The translations under genes were made by a program, and so were the position numbers. From Daphnia carinata (lineage: Eukaryota > Arthropoda > Branchiopoda > Diplostraca > Daphniidae), in the NCBI RefSeq assembly GCF_022539665.2, contig NC_081340.1:682001-746000 (forward strand): DNA of 64,000 nt, in the 5' to 3' direction. Position 1 is the stretch's first letter; every line of letters starts with the position of its first letter. The notes below the pieces were generated by a model, which was not told the origin of the DNA, made no database searches, and saw only the letters and a list, made by a program, of their open reading frames with translations. Of the stretch, positions 33,026-45,321 are shown one piece after another.

Positions 33026-36000
33026 ATGACGGCAGTGCTCAAACGAGAACCGTGTGAGTTTGTGTTTTAAAAATAGTGCGTCAAGCAAGTGAGCGTACGA
33101 GTCGAATATTAATTTTCAACAGAATGTACAAGACTTCTGACTGCCTTAACGAAATAGTTGCCATGTCTAATAACAAGTTGAAAGACACTGAGGATAACCG
33201 TTTGGCGGAACAACACCAGCTTTTGCGTAAAGGTTAATCTCATTGTCACTTAATTATTACAATCTTGTTTTTGTTGTTTTACGCGTTTCACTAGTTAAAA
33301 TATGTTAGTTCGGTGGGTAAAATCTTTAACTTGCTGTTGAACCTTAGCCGAGATGTTAATTAAGAGAGCCTTAAAAACTGCACTGTTAAGAACATTTTTT
33401 AAGGTAATCTTTATGCAAGAAATGAACGATGTTTTATTCTGTTTATAGCTCCAACTGTAGACTGCATACTGATTAGCATAGACGATCGATTGAATTTGCA
33501 AAACGCTGTTATGCGCTTAGGTTTATGACCAACGAAAATCGATTTCTGCTACGAAAACTTGATAAACTTGCTTCCGGGATAAGTTGTTAGCATGTACCAT
33601 TTATTTTAGGATTCCAGGTGTACTGATCCATAACATTTTGCATGTGCCTGTCAATGTTATTCGATAACATTATTTGTCTGATTTTTCTTACAAACTTTAA
33701 TGAAAGTAGAAATCAAGATTACTTTGTATTGAGTTGTAGCTATTACAGGGCATTTAAAGCTATTAGGAATGTCGGTAAATGAAGAATTTCTGGCCACAGT
33801 AAAAAAACCACAATAAAAAAGGGGGCAGGGGAGAAAAAAAAAATAAAAGACCTAAAAGAAATTGACAATTTTTTTTTTTGCATCAACATGTTACGCACGG
33901 GAAACTTGATACGAATAGATAAGGGGTAATAAAAACTATTTCGTAAATATAAGGCCAATCCGCCAGCTGTAAAACATCAGAAATTATGGAGTTGGGATAA
34001 ATGATGTTATTGTCTTACGTATTTGCAACGCTTAAGTTGCACAGTAAATTACGAACGGATGGTCAGGTGTCAGACTTTCAACTAACAAAATGAGAAGCCA
34101 CCCACATCCGTCAGGGCTCCATGTGTGTGTGCCAAGATGTGCGTTTAACCGTCTCCTATCGGACACCACACTTGATTGGGGAGGTTTTTTCTTCTATTTG
34201 AGCCGTCTACATGAAAGTTACTATGTGCATCACTCAATGATTTTTTTTTTTTTTTTTTTTGTGCTACTTTTACACAACAATCAGCATTAGTTACATTTTG
34301 CAGTAAACGGGAGGTAACTCACACTTAAGTATTCGACTGACCTTTAAGGAATTCATTTTCAACCATTTTGTCTTTTCATAGGATGTACATACTGTATAAT
34401 CGTTAGATTTTTCCGGCGTGAGCTGAAATCGGCAAAAATGCCTTGACGTGAAGCTTTGTCTCTGGGCAAAATAAACCATATTTTTTTCGGGGTGCATCGT
34501 TTTGTGAATTGTATCGATTTGCCTGTTGGGAAGCTGCAACATATTTTTGAAAGATTCCTGCTTGTGCCTCGATTATACTACCGTAATTATTTATCCTTCT
34601 TTTTCTTTTTTTTTGTTCTCATAAAGGTTTGACCAAGCAAATGAATCAATTGCCCAACGGTGAGGATGGACGAACTACGTCACCGGATATTCCCTACTCC
34701 AGGAATGCAAGCGTTTCGTATATCAACGCAGGAGATGAAGATCAAATGGTATAGTTGAACTCGAATATTAAGACTGCTACTCATCCTTTTTCTAACGTCA
34801 AGCGTCTGGTACTGAAACCTTTTACCGATCGTAACCGGTTTTATGGGGGTAATCCAAACCGGGTTCCTCATTCATTGTGGCTGCATCCGTCCGCCAAATG
34901 ATACTTAATGATTTCCATGGTTTTTTCTTTGCCTAATTGTCAGTCGTAATCCATTTTACACGTACCCAATAAGTTTCATTGTTATAGCTTTGAAACTTTG
35001 AGCCTTTAGAGTTTTATTAAACAAACGGCGATGTCAACCTTATTGCGGAGGCACATACAACATACGTTGAGCGTTTCATTCATGTTCGAAATGCAACTAG
35101 ATATTTATTTTATAATTTTTTTATATACAGTATATAGCATTGTGCTTAGTCGTAAATTGACGTCGACTTTGCCTGAAAGCGAATAACAGGTTTAATTTCC
35201 AAACAGGAACTTTACGGCTACCGCCGCTCTAATTTTCGGACCGCGTTGACTTGGCTGTTCATTCTGAAAACGCTTGGAATTTTACGCATGGTCTTCCATT
35301 GGTTTCCGGAATGGTTTCTCAACTGCACGTATACCAGGTGTTCTCTCGAGGTGGCTGAGAAAGTGCTGATCGTAGTAAGCTAAAATAGTGTTTTATTAAC
35401 TAAAATAATTATTTTACATTCATTCAAAAATCCGTTTGTTTCCTGCTACAGGAGATTTATCAAAAGAAACACCGAAGAGTTCATATTCGAAGTATCACCT
35501 GTATGAGTGCTCTCGAGATCATGTATGAAACACAGTCATTTTTGTGATGTTTTTGTAACACATATTTCATTTCTGTTGATAGAAATGCTGCAAATAATCA
35601 GACTGCTAGAGGCAAAAAGAAATCGGCTGAACACTGCAATTCGCATGTATTGCAAGATTTAAATCGAATCGACGACGCTCCCTCTTTATCTCTTCCAAAC
35701 GCAGACGGCACATTTCGGAGTAGGAAAAAGACACAAAGCCACTCACGTTGTTTCAAAGCCAAACGCTAAAGATTCTTTTCGTTTTATCTTTGTCAATAGA
35801 TTCCACGAGTGTTCGTATGTTCACGTGCAAGAAATTGCGCTATATTTGGAATATCGAAACTAAGGAGTTCCTGAAAGTGAAAAGCTTGGGTCCTGGTATG
35901 CCAACATCCTCCTTGCATCACGCAGAAGCCCAACAAGGATTAGCTGGCTTATCTCTTCTCGAACAACAAAGAAGGTATCGAATCTGACAAATATCCCATT

Positions 36001-39000
36001 TCTAGCGTACAAAGGCTTACCTTCTTGCTAAACGTTCTTCTTTCCCAGGCGTGCAATTTTTGGCTCCAATTTTATAAATGTTCCAGTAAAAAGCGTTTTG
36101 GAGCTTCTCCTTCTTGAAGTGTTGAACCCGTTTTATATCTTCCAAGTGGTTTCTGTCCTAATTTGGATTATGATCGAATACTATTACTTTGCCGCCGCTA
36201 TCATGGTTATGTCTGCGGTAAGACCAAAATTACATATTGTAACATTAAACTTCAGTTCAACGTTCTTATTGTATGCTTAATCCTGTGCTGCTATAGGCTG
36301 GAATAACCATTTCGATTATCCAAACCAGAAAAGTGAGTAAAACAAAAGCATGGATATCGTTTCTGTGAAGTGCCAATTTTTAACGGCTTATTATTTTTTG
36401 TTTTTTAAAGAATCAAAAGAAACTGAGGAACACAGTACACGGAAGTGACATCATAGATGTGTGCCGAGGAGGTGGAGTCTACGAAACCATACGAACAGAA
36501 GAGCTGGTTCCTGGAGACTTAATTATTTTACCGGCCAATGGTTGTACAATGCATTGTGATGCGGTTCTGCTGTTTGGAACCTGTATCGTTAATGAAAGCA
36601 TGCTCACAGGTAAACTCTACGTCAAACTTTGAGACATTTCAGAGCAAAACCAAAACCAAAAACTTTGAATGGACGGTGCAGGAGAAAGTGTACCTGTAAC
36701 GAAGACTCCCTTGCCATTCCAATCAGATGTTCTATATCACCCAAAAGAACACTCTAGACATACTTTGTTTAGTGGAACCAAAGTTGTCCAAACGCGATTT
36801 TATAACGACGAAAAAGTAAGCTGTTTACGTAACCGACAAATTATTCGCTTACACAATTCGAACTGCAACCTGTGAAAATGTAGGTAATGGCAGTCGTAAC
36901 GTCGACTGGCTTTATGACAGCAAAAGGTTCGCTCGTGTCCGCCATTATGTACCCACCGCCGGTTGATTTCCGTTTCGAGAGAGACAGTTACCGATTTATT
37001 GGCTTTCTCGCTTCCCTGGCTTCTATTGGATTTACGTACAGCATAATTAAAAAGGTTAGAAAATTCGCGAGACTTAATTGCCGTTCATTGGCAAAAACTC
37101 AACTTGCCGGCGTTTTCTGCAGATTATTTCTGGAGAAGCAGGATTGAAAGTTGTATTTCATTCGTTTGACATTATCACCATTTGCGTTCCTCCCGCCTTA
37201 CCTGCGGCCATGACCGCGGGAATCATTTTGGCCCAGAAAAGGCTTGAACGGCGGAATATTTTCTGCATTTCACCTAGGTCAATTAATGTTTCAGGTAAAA
37301 TGCGTTAATGTTGTACATTCTATAATTTCATCTTTCTTGATATTCAATTTCTTGTCTGATCAGGATCTTTGAATTGTATTTGTTTTGACAAAACTGGAAC
37401 ATTAACAGAAGACGGACTGGATTTATGGGGTATTGTACCAGTCGTGGAAGGCCGGCGCTACATACCACCTTTAAGAAGTATTTGGTTGACATGTTTGATG
37501 GTTTTCATTTTAACTTCATGATTTGCAATGGTAGCTCCGTTAAAGTTGTCTCAGGCGTTATCCACACTTCGGCCATACGATCGAAGTCCATCGTCAGCTA
37601 GCTGTAATAAGCTAGACCCACCATTATTGCTGATGGGCATGGCAACCTGCCATTCGTTGACAATCATAGATGGGAACCTTAGCGGTGACCCATTAGACCT
37701 TAAAGTGAGTGAAATTCTCTACTACAGTATTGGAGGCACTAAAATCACATCCATCTAATCCTCCAGATGTTCGAATCAACGGGATGGGTGCTTGTTGAAC
37801 CATCCAATGAAGACACGAGTAAATACGACAACATTTGCCCAACAGTCGTGACGTGGACGCCAGAGGGTGGAAATAAAACAGACCCTGAAACTTCTGATTC
37901 CGTCGAAAGCGGTGCGGATGGAGCTAAAGTAATCAATTCATTCCTACTCAAAGTTTTTCTTACAGGTAACTCTACTAAATGGCCCCTTTAACTGTAATCG
38001 GCCGTCGCTAGGTTGAAGTAGGCATTGTTCGCCAGTTCCCGTTCAGCTCGAGCCTTCAGCGAATGGCCATCATTTGCAAACGAATTGGTCAAGAACAGCT
38101 TCATTTTTTTTGCAAAGGATCTCCTGAAATGGTTCAGTCCTTGTGCAAGCCTGATACCGGTAAGTTTTCCTTAACGGCTTCGCTATAAAGTTTATTTAGT
38201 TTCATAATCTCGTTGCCATCGCAATGTTTATATATGCTGTCGGCGAGCATACAGCCAACTGGGCACGCTAGCCTCTTGGTGGCTTTGTGCTTTTCTCTTT
38301 AGAAAAATAAATATATCCAGCGTATTTAGAATATGCTGTATGTATATATTTTTTTAAATTTAACTCGTACGAATTGGCCAACGAATCTGATTAAATAAAT
38401 TTCCGATTCCGTAAATTTATAGACGATGAACTAGATGACAAAACAATTAAGAATAGAACACGGTGCAGTTTTTATCGAGTTTGTCAAAGCTTGCAGACTA
38501 CTATTTGGTCTTGAGTTTGATTACCACCTCCAGTACGGTTTTGGCCTCCACAGTTCCTGTCTTTCCTATTCGTTGCTTCAATCCGCAGCCACAATGCTAA
38601 AGAAACTTCGTAGCGCAATTTCGCATGTTTACTACATTCCCCAACTTATTTTGATATTTCACACATAATGCTTATTTCTAGTACCGGGAAATCATAATCA
38701 AATTCTGGAAGAGTACACCAGACAAGGTTTCCGTGTGATAGCATTGGCTCACCGACTTGTTGAAATTCGATCCATACACAAGCTTCAAAAAGTGCAAAGA
38801 GAGGAACTAGAACACGAATTGACATTCCTGGGTATGCCATTGTAGCTCCACACTGTACATCGATACGCTGATGTTTTGCTATACCGTGTTTAACATGCGT
38901 TTGCTTCCTTCTGTCTTATTTTAGGTCTTGTCGTCTTAGAAAATCGGCTGAAACCGGATACAAAGGCAATAGTTAATCAGCTATCAGATGCAGCTGTGAG

Positions 39001-41124
39001 AACCATCATGGTCACTGGTAAATGTCGCACACCGTTTTCAATTTTAGTCACCATACCTGACTCTAATACTTGAAACATTGCATTATAGGAGACAATTTGC
39101 TTACAGCTATTAGCGTTGCTCGCGGTCAGTTCCTCTTCGTTTTGTTTTTTCTTTATTTAAATTTTCCAAGAAATACGTAAATGGTTTCTTTGACTTACTG
39201 GAAGTTTTTTTGTGTTTTCTAGACTGTGGTATGGTGGGATCCCACGATCAGGTAGTGATCCTTAATTACGAAGAAACTATTGGTGCAAGTTCAACCGAAG
39301 GAAAACCGCGTTTGACCTATACCTTGGCCGAAAAGTCTTCTATTCAGGTTGTATCGAATTCCTGTCCTACTGCTCATAGACTAAAATAATAAACCTTGAA
39401 CGGCTCGACTTGTACAGACACCCTGCAACACTACCTCACCGTCGACGATGAACAGTAGCGGCGATACGACATTGGATATAACTGACACCGTAACCGAAAA
39501 ATTCTATTGGGTTGTAAAGCCAAATTGAAGCTCAACTTTCTTTTTAGGATTTCAACTGTCATTTAGCAATCACAGGGAAATGCTGGTCAGTCATCCAAGA
39601 ACATTACCAGGAATTAGTACCCCGATGCGTCGTGAAAGGGACAATATTCGCACGAATGTCTCCTGACCAAAAACAGCAGCTTGTCCAGGCGTTGCAACAG
39701 CTGAACTATGTTGTCGGTAAAAGAGTTGACGAATCTCCATTTTTTTCCAGTGTTAGATACGTGGAGACCTAAGCCAATTTGACGCTCTTTTTCTTAAAAA
39801 AATATGTTGTCTCACTTGTTAATCATATTTAGGGATGTGTGGAGATGGCGCAAATGACTGTGGTGCTCTAAAAGCAGCCCATGCCGGAATTTCATTGTCA
39901 GACTCGGAAGCTTCTGTTGCTTCCCCATTCACTTCAAGAGAAGCGAGCATTAGTTGCGTACCCGAGCTCATTCGCCAAGGACGATGCGCACTGGTCACAT
40001 CTTTTGGTATTTTTAAGTATATGGCTGCATACAGCTTAACGCAGTTCATCTCCGTCATGATTTTATACGAAATCGGAACCAATTTGACGGATTTCCAATT
40101 CCTCTACATCGATCTGTTCCTTATATGCTCACTTTCTGCCGTCTTCGGACGCACGCAACCTCATCCAGGACCACTGTTCAATCGCCCTCCTCTGACTTCT
40201 CTTCTCTCACTACCGCCCGTGGGGTCCCTTCTTATTCAAGTGTGTTTAGTTGGATTCTTCCAAGCTATCAGCATGTTTATTCTTACCCAACAAGACTGGT
40301 TTGTGCCGTACATGACACTTCACAACAACGTCACTGGCCTGGCAACGGGAGACTATGCGTCTCATGAAAACTATGCCATATTTAGCATGTCTATGTGCCA
40401 GTATATTGTTTTGGCATTGGCGTATGCTAAAGGAAGACCATTTAGGGAGGTTTTCCTCAAAAACTATTGGTTTGTCGGAGCTTTAGGCGCTTCTACTGCC
40501 TTTTCCCTCTACGTTCTTATCGATCCTGGCTACGCAATCAAGAAGTGGCTAGAACTTGAGATGCCTCCTATGGAGTTCCGCCTCGTCATTTTGAGCCTAT
40601 CCGCTGCCCAGGTAACTGTTCAAACAGCCGTGGGATCGTTTTATTGACATACTTACTTAGAACGCTGATAGCTGTCACAATGTGTTGGGGTTCCCTAATG
40701 GGCTTTACTTGCCATAGGACTGCCACTCGAATTCTGTTTGATTCAAATCGACTTGAATTGATTCGAATTCGATTCCACTTTTTTAAAATTCAGTTAGCTT
40801 AGAATTGGGAAAAATGGCGAAAAAGGAAATAGTAATGACGTTGGCTACCTGTAGTAATGTTCAAATGAAAATGGTCTCTATTCACATTTTAATCAAAACA
40901 ACCCTGTCCTATCGTTTCAGGTAATCGTTTGTCTGCTAACTGAGGAAATTGTGATAGATCGTGGTCTCGTCAAAGTGATGGAATCTTCATTCTGGTTGAA
41001 GCTACGGCCACGCAAAGAAAAATACTTGGCGGTGGAAAAGGAAATAAAATTGAGCGATTGGCCTCCAGTTGAAAATCTTGTAGAGCTGTCCCCATTGGGG
41101 ACATCCGCAGTTGCTCAGAAATAA
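33026..41124 (+). CDS. P5B-type ATPase, ATP13A2/ATP13A3-like
   Basis: Twenty-five coding exons stay in frame and give about 1,309 aa. Exon starts: 33026, 33123, 34627, 35207, 35452, 35583, 35800, 36049, 36297, 36411, 36682, 36884, 37123, 37364, 37535, 37767, 38012, 38682, 38925, 39089, 39223, 39418, 39548, 39833, 40921. All P5 landmarks are intact. They are the N-terminal GYRRSNFR part with EYYYFAAAI, actuator TGES (about 403-406), membrane motif PPALP (528-532), DKTGTLT with phospho-Asp about 571, KGSPE (746-750), GDN (exon 20), ARMSPDQKQ and GDGAND (986-991), followed by the C-terminal helices. PPALP marks the P5B branch. P5B pumps act in late endosomes/lysosomes and export polyamines to the cytosol; the substrate here is inferred. 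Exon 22 adds a Ser/Thr-rich loop. Introns are mostly 50-270 nt; the longest is intron 2 (1.4 kb). Confidence 0.95.
34241..34261. repeat. Poly(T) run in intron 2 of the ATPase gene
   Basis: An uninterrupted T tract of about 21 nt within the longest intron. A nearby A-rich mirror (33836-33848) shows that the intron has several homopolymer tracts; no element border is associated. Confidence 0.9.
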
Positions 41125-41672
41125 CTGTTAATGATTATTGACATTTCATATGCAAACAAATTGTCATTTATTCGCCATCCCTAGAATGGCCATCATCTCA
41201 TTGTAGATTATATCCTTCAATTAAAAGCAAGCAATTTGGAGCTAAAGTACGCCGTTTATATGGTATGGTCTTCCTATCATTTTGATAAAACGTTTGCCAT
41301 ATTTAAAGTACACAGCCAGACTGAAGGTGGACGATGAACTTATATGGACTGAAGTCATTAAAAATACATACAGAAAAACTGCCTTCTAGGATCTCACTGC
41401 AAGCGTGGTAATATGACTAAAGGATATGTCTGCACATGAATGACGAAAGAAGGGAGCGCGAATCGGGAAAAGTCTTTGTGCCCTAATCTGATTTGCCTGA
41501 TGAAGTGGATTTTCCGTTTTCGCCACTAGAAGCAGAAGAGCAGCAGAAACCAGGTGAAACATCTTGTTTTTCATAGTTGCCAACTTTTCTAGCCTACGGC
41601 ACACTTACTATCCTTAATGTCTTAAGGTTTCGTCTCCAGTGTTTATGGCATTCACAGGAAGTTGCTAGTGAC
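41125..41672. other. 3' flank of the ATPase gene, no further gene
   Basis: Contains the presumed 3' untranslated region of the P5B ATPase (a TTAAAAGCAAG stretch near 41221 and an ATTAAA-like signal). A 72-codon minus frame at 41386-41604 has no recognisable feature. Confidence 0.4.
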
Positions 41673-41966
41673 CAAAGTGGGTGACTGAGGATGATATTTT
41701 TTTCATTAGATATTTTTCATTTTAGCCTGGGGCATGTGGGTTGGGGGTCTAACAAAAAAGGACTAGACTCTACTTTTTCCAGACATTTTTCGTAACACCT
41801 ACGGCATTAGCAAAAGATGTCTGGAATTAAACTACCCTTCCCAACTTATAGCGTTTTTGCGCCAAACCCGCCCTAACCCTATTTAAAAAAGGTCAAGAAT
41901 TAATATATTTTGCCCATAGATGGCATTTAAAAATTAAATCGGGTGTTTTTGTGCAGGATACTGTAC
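41673..41966 (+). repeat. Dispersed ~295-bp repeat, copy B
   Basis: Opposite in orientation to copy A at 14771-15068 and similar along its full length, with scattered single-base differences and short indels. CAAAGTGG begins at 41673 and CTGTAC ends at 41966. A tyrosine-recombinase fragment begins about 80 bp downstream, whereas copy A lies next to hAT and BEL remnants, so the repeat is an independent, probably non-autonomous element. Confidence 0.85.
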
Positions 41967-42048
41967 ATGACCACCCAATAGGTGCTCACCTTTTAACAGA
42001 CAAGCTAAAGACAGGTTTACCATTTGAGACCAGCCAAGCCCAAGTACT

Positions 42049-42600
42049 GTGTTATCTAGGATGTTAAGTTGGTTTTGGAAGACCTCAAAAACCATTTTAA
42101 GAGTCTACAACTTTAATGGACCTTATTGGTCTTGCAAGTTAGTCACCTTGCTGGCTCTCGCGATAATGCTAAGACTATCAGAGTTAGCCGCAATCGATAC
42201 ATATTCGATCAAGTTTTCAGCCGATACCGTCTCCTTTGTGCTCTCCGAACCAAGGAAAGCAAGAAAAGAACACCTGCTACAGTCATTTTAGCTCCGAAGA
42301 CTAACTGAGGTTGATTGACCCGAGGAATTGATTGAGTCAATATTTGAGTATAACAGAATTCCTCTGTTTAAATAATTTTACCCTCTTAGTCGCCAACAAG
42401 AAAACTTACAAGGGTGTGACCGGATCAACGGTTGGCCGTTGGGTAAAAAAATTGCTGGGGGAAACCGATACAGATATAAACACCTTTTCAGCGTATCAAA
42501 GCTTGGAGCGGCGACATTTAAAGCGGCGACCATCCGATTTTCCGTTGTATCAATTTTGAAGACAATTGGAACAAGCAAATTGGAAGTAGTACTAAGTGGA
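42049..42600 (+). pseudogene. Tyrosine recombinase fragment (DIRS/Crypton-like)
   Basis: Two plus-strand frames follow each other. 42049-42291 reads KLVTLLALAIMLRLSELAAI with a conserved R-x-S-E helix and then FVLSEPRKARKEH, as in the first half of a YR catalytic domain. 42332-42559 reads NKKTYKGVTGSTVGRWVKKLL and then DINTFSAYQS, the position where the family has its HxxR box; here the His/Arg pair is not preserved. A frame change near 42300 and the missing C-terminal Tyr segment make it non-functional. Such domains mobilise DIRS/Ngaro retrotransposons and Cryptons through circular DNA. The rest of the element is not recognised. Confidence 0.6.
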
Positions 42601-42720
42601 AGTAGCTAGGTTAAAAAGCAATATTCCGAGTTTTGACTGGGGAGTACCGGAGCCTTTACTGGCTCAAACATTTTAGGCGAAGTTGTAAACGATTAGGTAC
42701 TTTTAAGACACAGTTTTATG

Positions 42721-43434
42721 TTAGGGCATTTTGTATGCAAATTGCACATAGGCACTATCCATTGGTGTCGGAGGACGCCCACCAGCGTCAGGTCCTGCAC
42801 CCTTTCCTTTCAATTGCCGCTGACCAGCGCGGATAGCCATGCGGTGCTCCCGCTCCAAGCGCTCAGCCGAATCCGGCGCAGTCCAGACGTCAGTCCGCTG
42901 CCATGGCCTGCCCGAACAGGCGCAATAAGTGGCCATGTCATTCGGGCTGCGGTACACGTCGCGTGCCCCCCAGGGTAGAGCGTTGCGTTGAATTAGCCGG
43001 CCTATTTCGGCCTGAGTGCCAGCGGTCGAGCGCCGCGAGGCACAGTAAATGCGCACATAGTAACGAAGGCGAAGGTAGCGAACTTCCAACATAGTGACCA
43101 GGCGGTGGCGATGAACCCCCCCCCCCCCCCCGGTTCCGCGGACACAAACTTGCCGACAGGCTCTGTCCCTGATCAAGGTGTGACCACGACAGCTAAACAG
43201 GCCACGACCCTCGTCATGGTAGCAGTTATTATCGCTGATGTACACCCACATCCGGGACCCGAAAAGGTCCCGGGTGCTGGTGAACGACCGCTGCCTAACG
43301 TCACGATGATCAGGCTGTTCATCGGAGCTTCCCATTTTAACCTTGAGAGTATTTGGAGATAATTTGCCGGAGCGCGCTGAGACACGTCTTCTCTGTACGA
43401 AAGCAACTGACAACTGACCACAATTTTCGACCAC
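42721..43434 (-). CDS. Unrecognised GC-rich ORF
   Basis: A minus-strand frame of 237 codons lies in sequence much richer in G and C than its surroundings. The C-terminal part (about 43090-42721) reads most like protein: RLIQRNALPWGARDVYRSPN, ERLEREHRMAIRAGQRQLKG, ending AYVQFAYKMP. The N-terminal part crosses a C16 run and overlaps a plus-strand frame with a 2A-like motif, so the true start may be downstream. No domain is recognised. It ends near the tyrosine-recombinase fragment, so it may belong to the same mobile element, but this is only suggested by position. Confidence 0.3.
   Translation of the reverse strand: MVENCGQLSVAFVQRRRVSARSGKLSPNTLKVKMGSSDEQPDHRDVRQRSFTSTRDLFGSRMWVYISDNNCYHDEGRGLFSCRGHTLIRDRACRQVCVRGTGGGGGVHRHRLVTMLEVRYLRLRYYVRIYCASRRSTAGTQAEIGRLIQRNALPWGARDVYRSPNDMATYCACSGRPWQRTDVWTAPDSAERLEREHRMAIRAGQRQLKGKGAGPDAGGRPPTPMDSAYVQFAYKMP
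43105..43362 (+). pseudogene. Possible non-LTR retrotransposon fragment with a 2A-like motif
   Basis: The plus-strand frame reads TTLVMVAVIIADVHPHPGPE: a hydrophobic run followed by D-V-H-P-H-P-G-P. The D-V/I-x-x-x-P-G-P end resembles the 2A-like ribosome-skipping peptides (D-V/I-E-x-N-P-G-P) and the related conserved segment ahead of the endonuclease in CR1/L2-type LINEs. Two positions of the strict 2A consensus are changed (E to P, N to H), so skipping activity is doubtful. No endonuclease or reverse transcriptase follows. The frame begins in a C16 run. Confidence 0.35.
43116..43131. repeat. C16 homopolymer
   Basis: Sixteen consecutive C residues in a GC-rich block. Length is prone to sequencing error, so frames crossing it are uncertain. 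Confidence 0.95.
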
Positions 43435-43702
43435 CTACCTCAAAGTTTAACCTTATCCATTCCTACTCAGTCTTTTACGCTGATTTTAATGACGTATGAC
43501 TCGGGACCACCCGAGATCAAACTCGGGCCGAACGGCTAGATTGAAATTTACGACAACCGGAAATGAACGACCTAACACAAAAACTTTGACCCCGGCGTTC
43601 GGGCACTGCGAATTACCGCAGGACAAAAAGCTGGCCTTCGTCGGACTCGCCACCTTCTGCTCTACAACAGGGCACCAAATTCACAATTTTTCACCACCCT
43701 AA

Positions 43703-44693
43703 ACTGGTGGCGCCTATAGCCAACGTACATCTGACAAGCGCGGAAGCGTAACGCAATGGTCCGAGAGACCTGTAACCAACCCAGGGGTCACCGCCACGAC
43801 CAATGACTTATTATACACCTGTTGATGGCCGATTTGCCACCTCTACTCACCCAAAAAGGTAAATCGCTTGACGGTTAAGCTTCCACTTACTATACGTAAG
43901 ACTAAATAGACACACACACACACAACTAGCACACACCTTTTCTTCGCTATCCTTATGCCGGCTCGTATCCAAACCCATATAGAAGCTTTTTAGTTTTTAA
44001 TTTCAATCTCAAATACCTAGTGCACGAGACCCAATCCACCGGGGGGGATCTTGTGGTGCAGAGCCCAAAACAAAAAAAAAAACAAATTATTCAGAAAATA
44101 AAAAAAATGGTATTTGCTACGCCAATTTTTACCGCTATTTGGTGTTTTTCATTGCAATGATACAAGTAATTAATATTTTATGCATACAGACATTTTGTTG
44201 ATCCATTTGTATGTCGTTGGAAAAAAAAATGTTACTTTAGTGCCATTATATTTGGGCGAAATGGTATTTTTACGAAAAGCCTTCTTGGGGTTGATTGGGG
44301 CAGCAGATGTGTTTGAAATCGGACAGCAGTGGGTTGGGTTGAAGGCGGAGCTCAAAAAGCGGGAAAAGGAACATTTACAACTTCAACAATAAATTTTTAC
44401 TTAAAATTTTCGCTTATCTCTATTATTCATCGATTGATATGTAATTCAGTATGTTAAAAAAGTAACGACCAATCGAAAGAGCTGAAATTTAGATCAATAT
44501 TTATCGTAATTCTTTGTGACACATTTTAAAACTGAAACATAATGAATGATAGCCTTGACTCACTTTAATGTCCTTGGAGATAATTGGATTGAATTTCTTT
44601 GAGCAACGGACAATTTCACGGCCAAAAATTCGTGGAAAAACAAAAAAATCCGTGTTAAACTCTTACTCTTGTGAAAAATAAAAGTTCGTGGGC
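43703..44693. other. No supported gene; short A-rich and CA runs
   Basis: Contains a short (AC)n tract at about 43911-43924 and an A-rich stretch at 44070-44110. The frames at 44170-44392 on both strands have no recognisable content. Confidence 0.4.
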
Positions 44694-44830
44694 AGAGTTG
44701 GGACTAGCTTACTGAAATGGGAGCACGCTCGGAGATTTCCTCTCAGTGCTTCAAAGTGAGCGGAAATGCGCTCTCCACCGCAAAAAATATGAGCGCGCTC
44801 TCGCTCATTTTTCGCTCGCGCTTTTTTTCG
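44694..44830 (+). repeat. hAT terminus with GAGCGCGCTC subterminal repeats
   Basis: CAGAGTTGGGACTAGCTTAC starts at 44694 and is followed by clustered GAGCACGCTC, GAGCGGAAATGCGCTC and GAGCGCGCTC phrases. The first eight bases equal the terminus at 3347 (minus). The transposase remnant at 45322-46640 runs toward this end, making this the 3' terminus of that hAT. Confidence 0.5.
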
Positions 44831-45321
44831 AAAAAAACGCGTAAAAACATGCCTTTTGAACCAGCTATAATTTCTATTAAAGTATTGAACAAATAAAAAG
44901 CATAACGCCTCCGTCGCAGATTTTAAAAAGTACAATAACCATAAAATATCTCATGGCAGTCAATTCAATGCCAAATATATAAGAATAAAGCTTTAAATTT
45001 CGATCTTTCTCATAGGGTAAAGCCTGAAAGTTGTATTACATCAGATTAGATCACCTGGAAGAGGTATTTATGCTACATACCACATACGAGACTTGGTTTG
45101 CTTTCCCTGGCAAGGTTTTTAATTCATTTACATTATTTTAAAATGCGATGTTCCATCCAAATGCAAATGGAATCAAATAACTTAGTAAATAAAACAACTT
45201 TAATTAAACCAGTGTACTGAAAAGTGATGATCACGTATTATTCTGGATACGCTATAGCGTAAATATAATACTGTTCCAATACAACATCGAAACAAAAGGG
45301 GAACTATGGCACAAAGATGCA

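Noticed and set aside
40150-40175. PHPGP-like string in the P5B ATPase exon (RTQPHPGPL)
   Set aside because: It is the conserved cytosolic turn of P5 ATPases between membrane helices, not a 2A-like peptide; no hydrophobic lead-in or D-V/I-E context.
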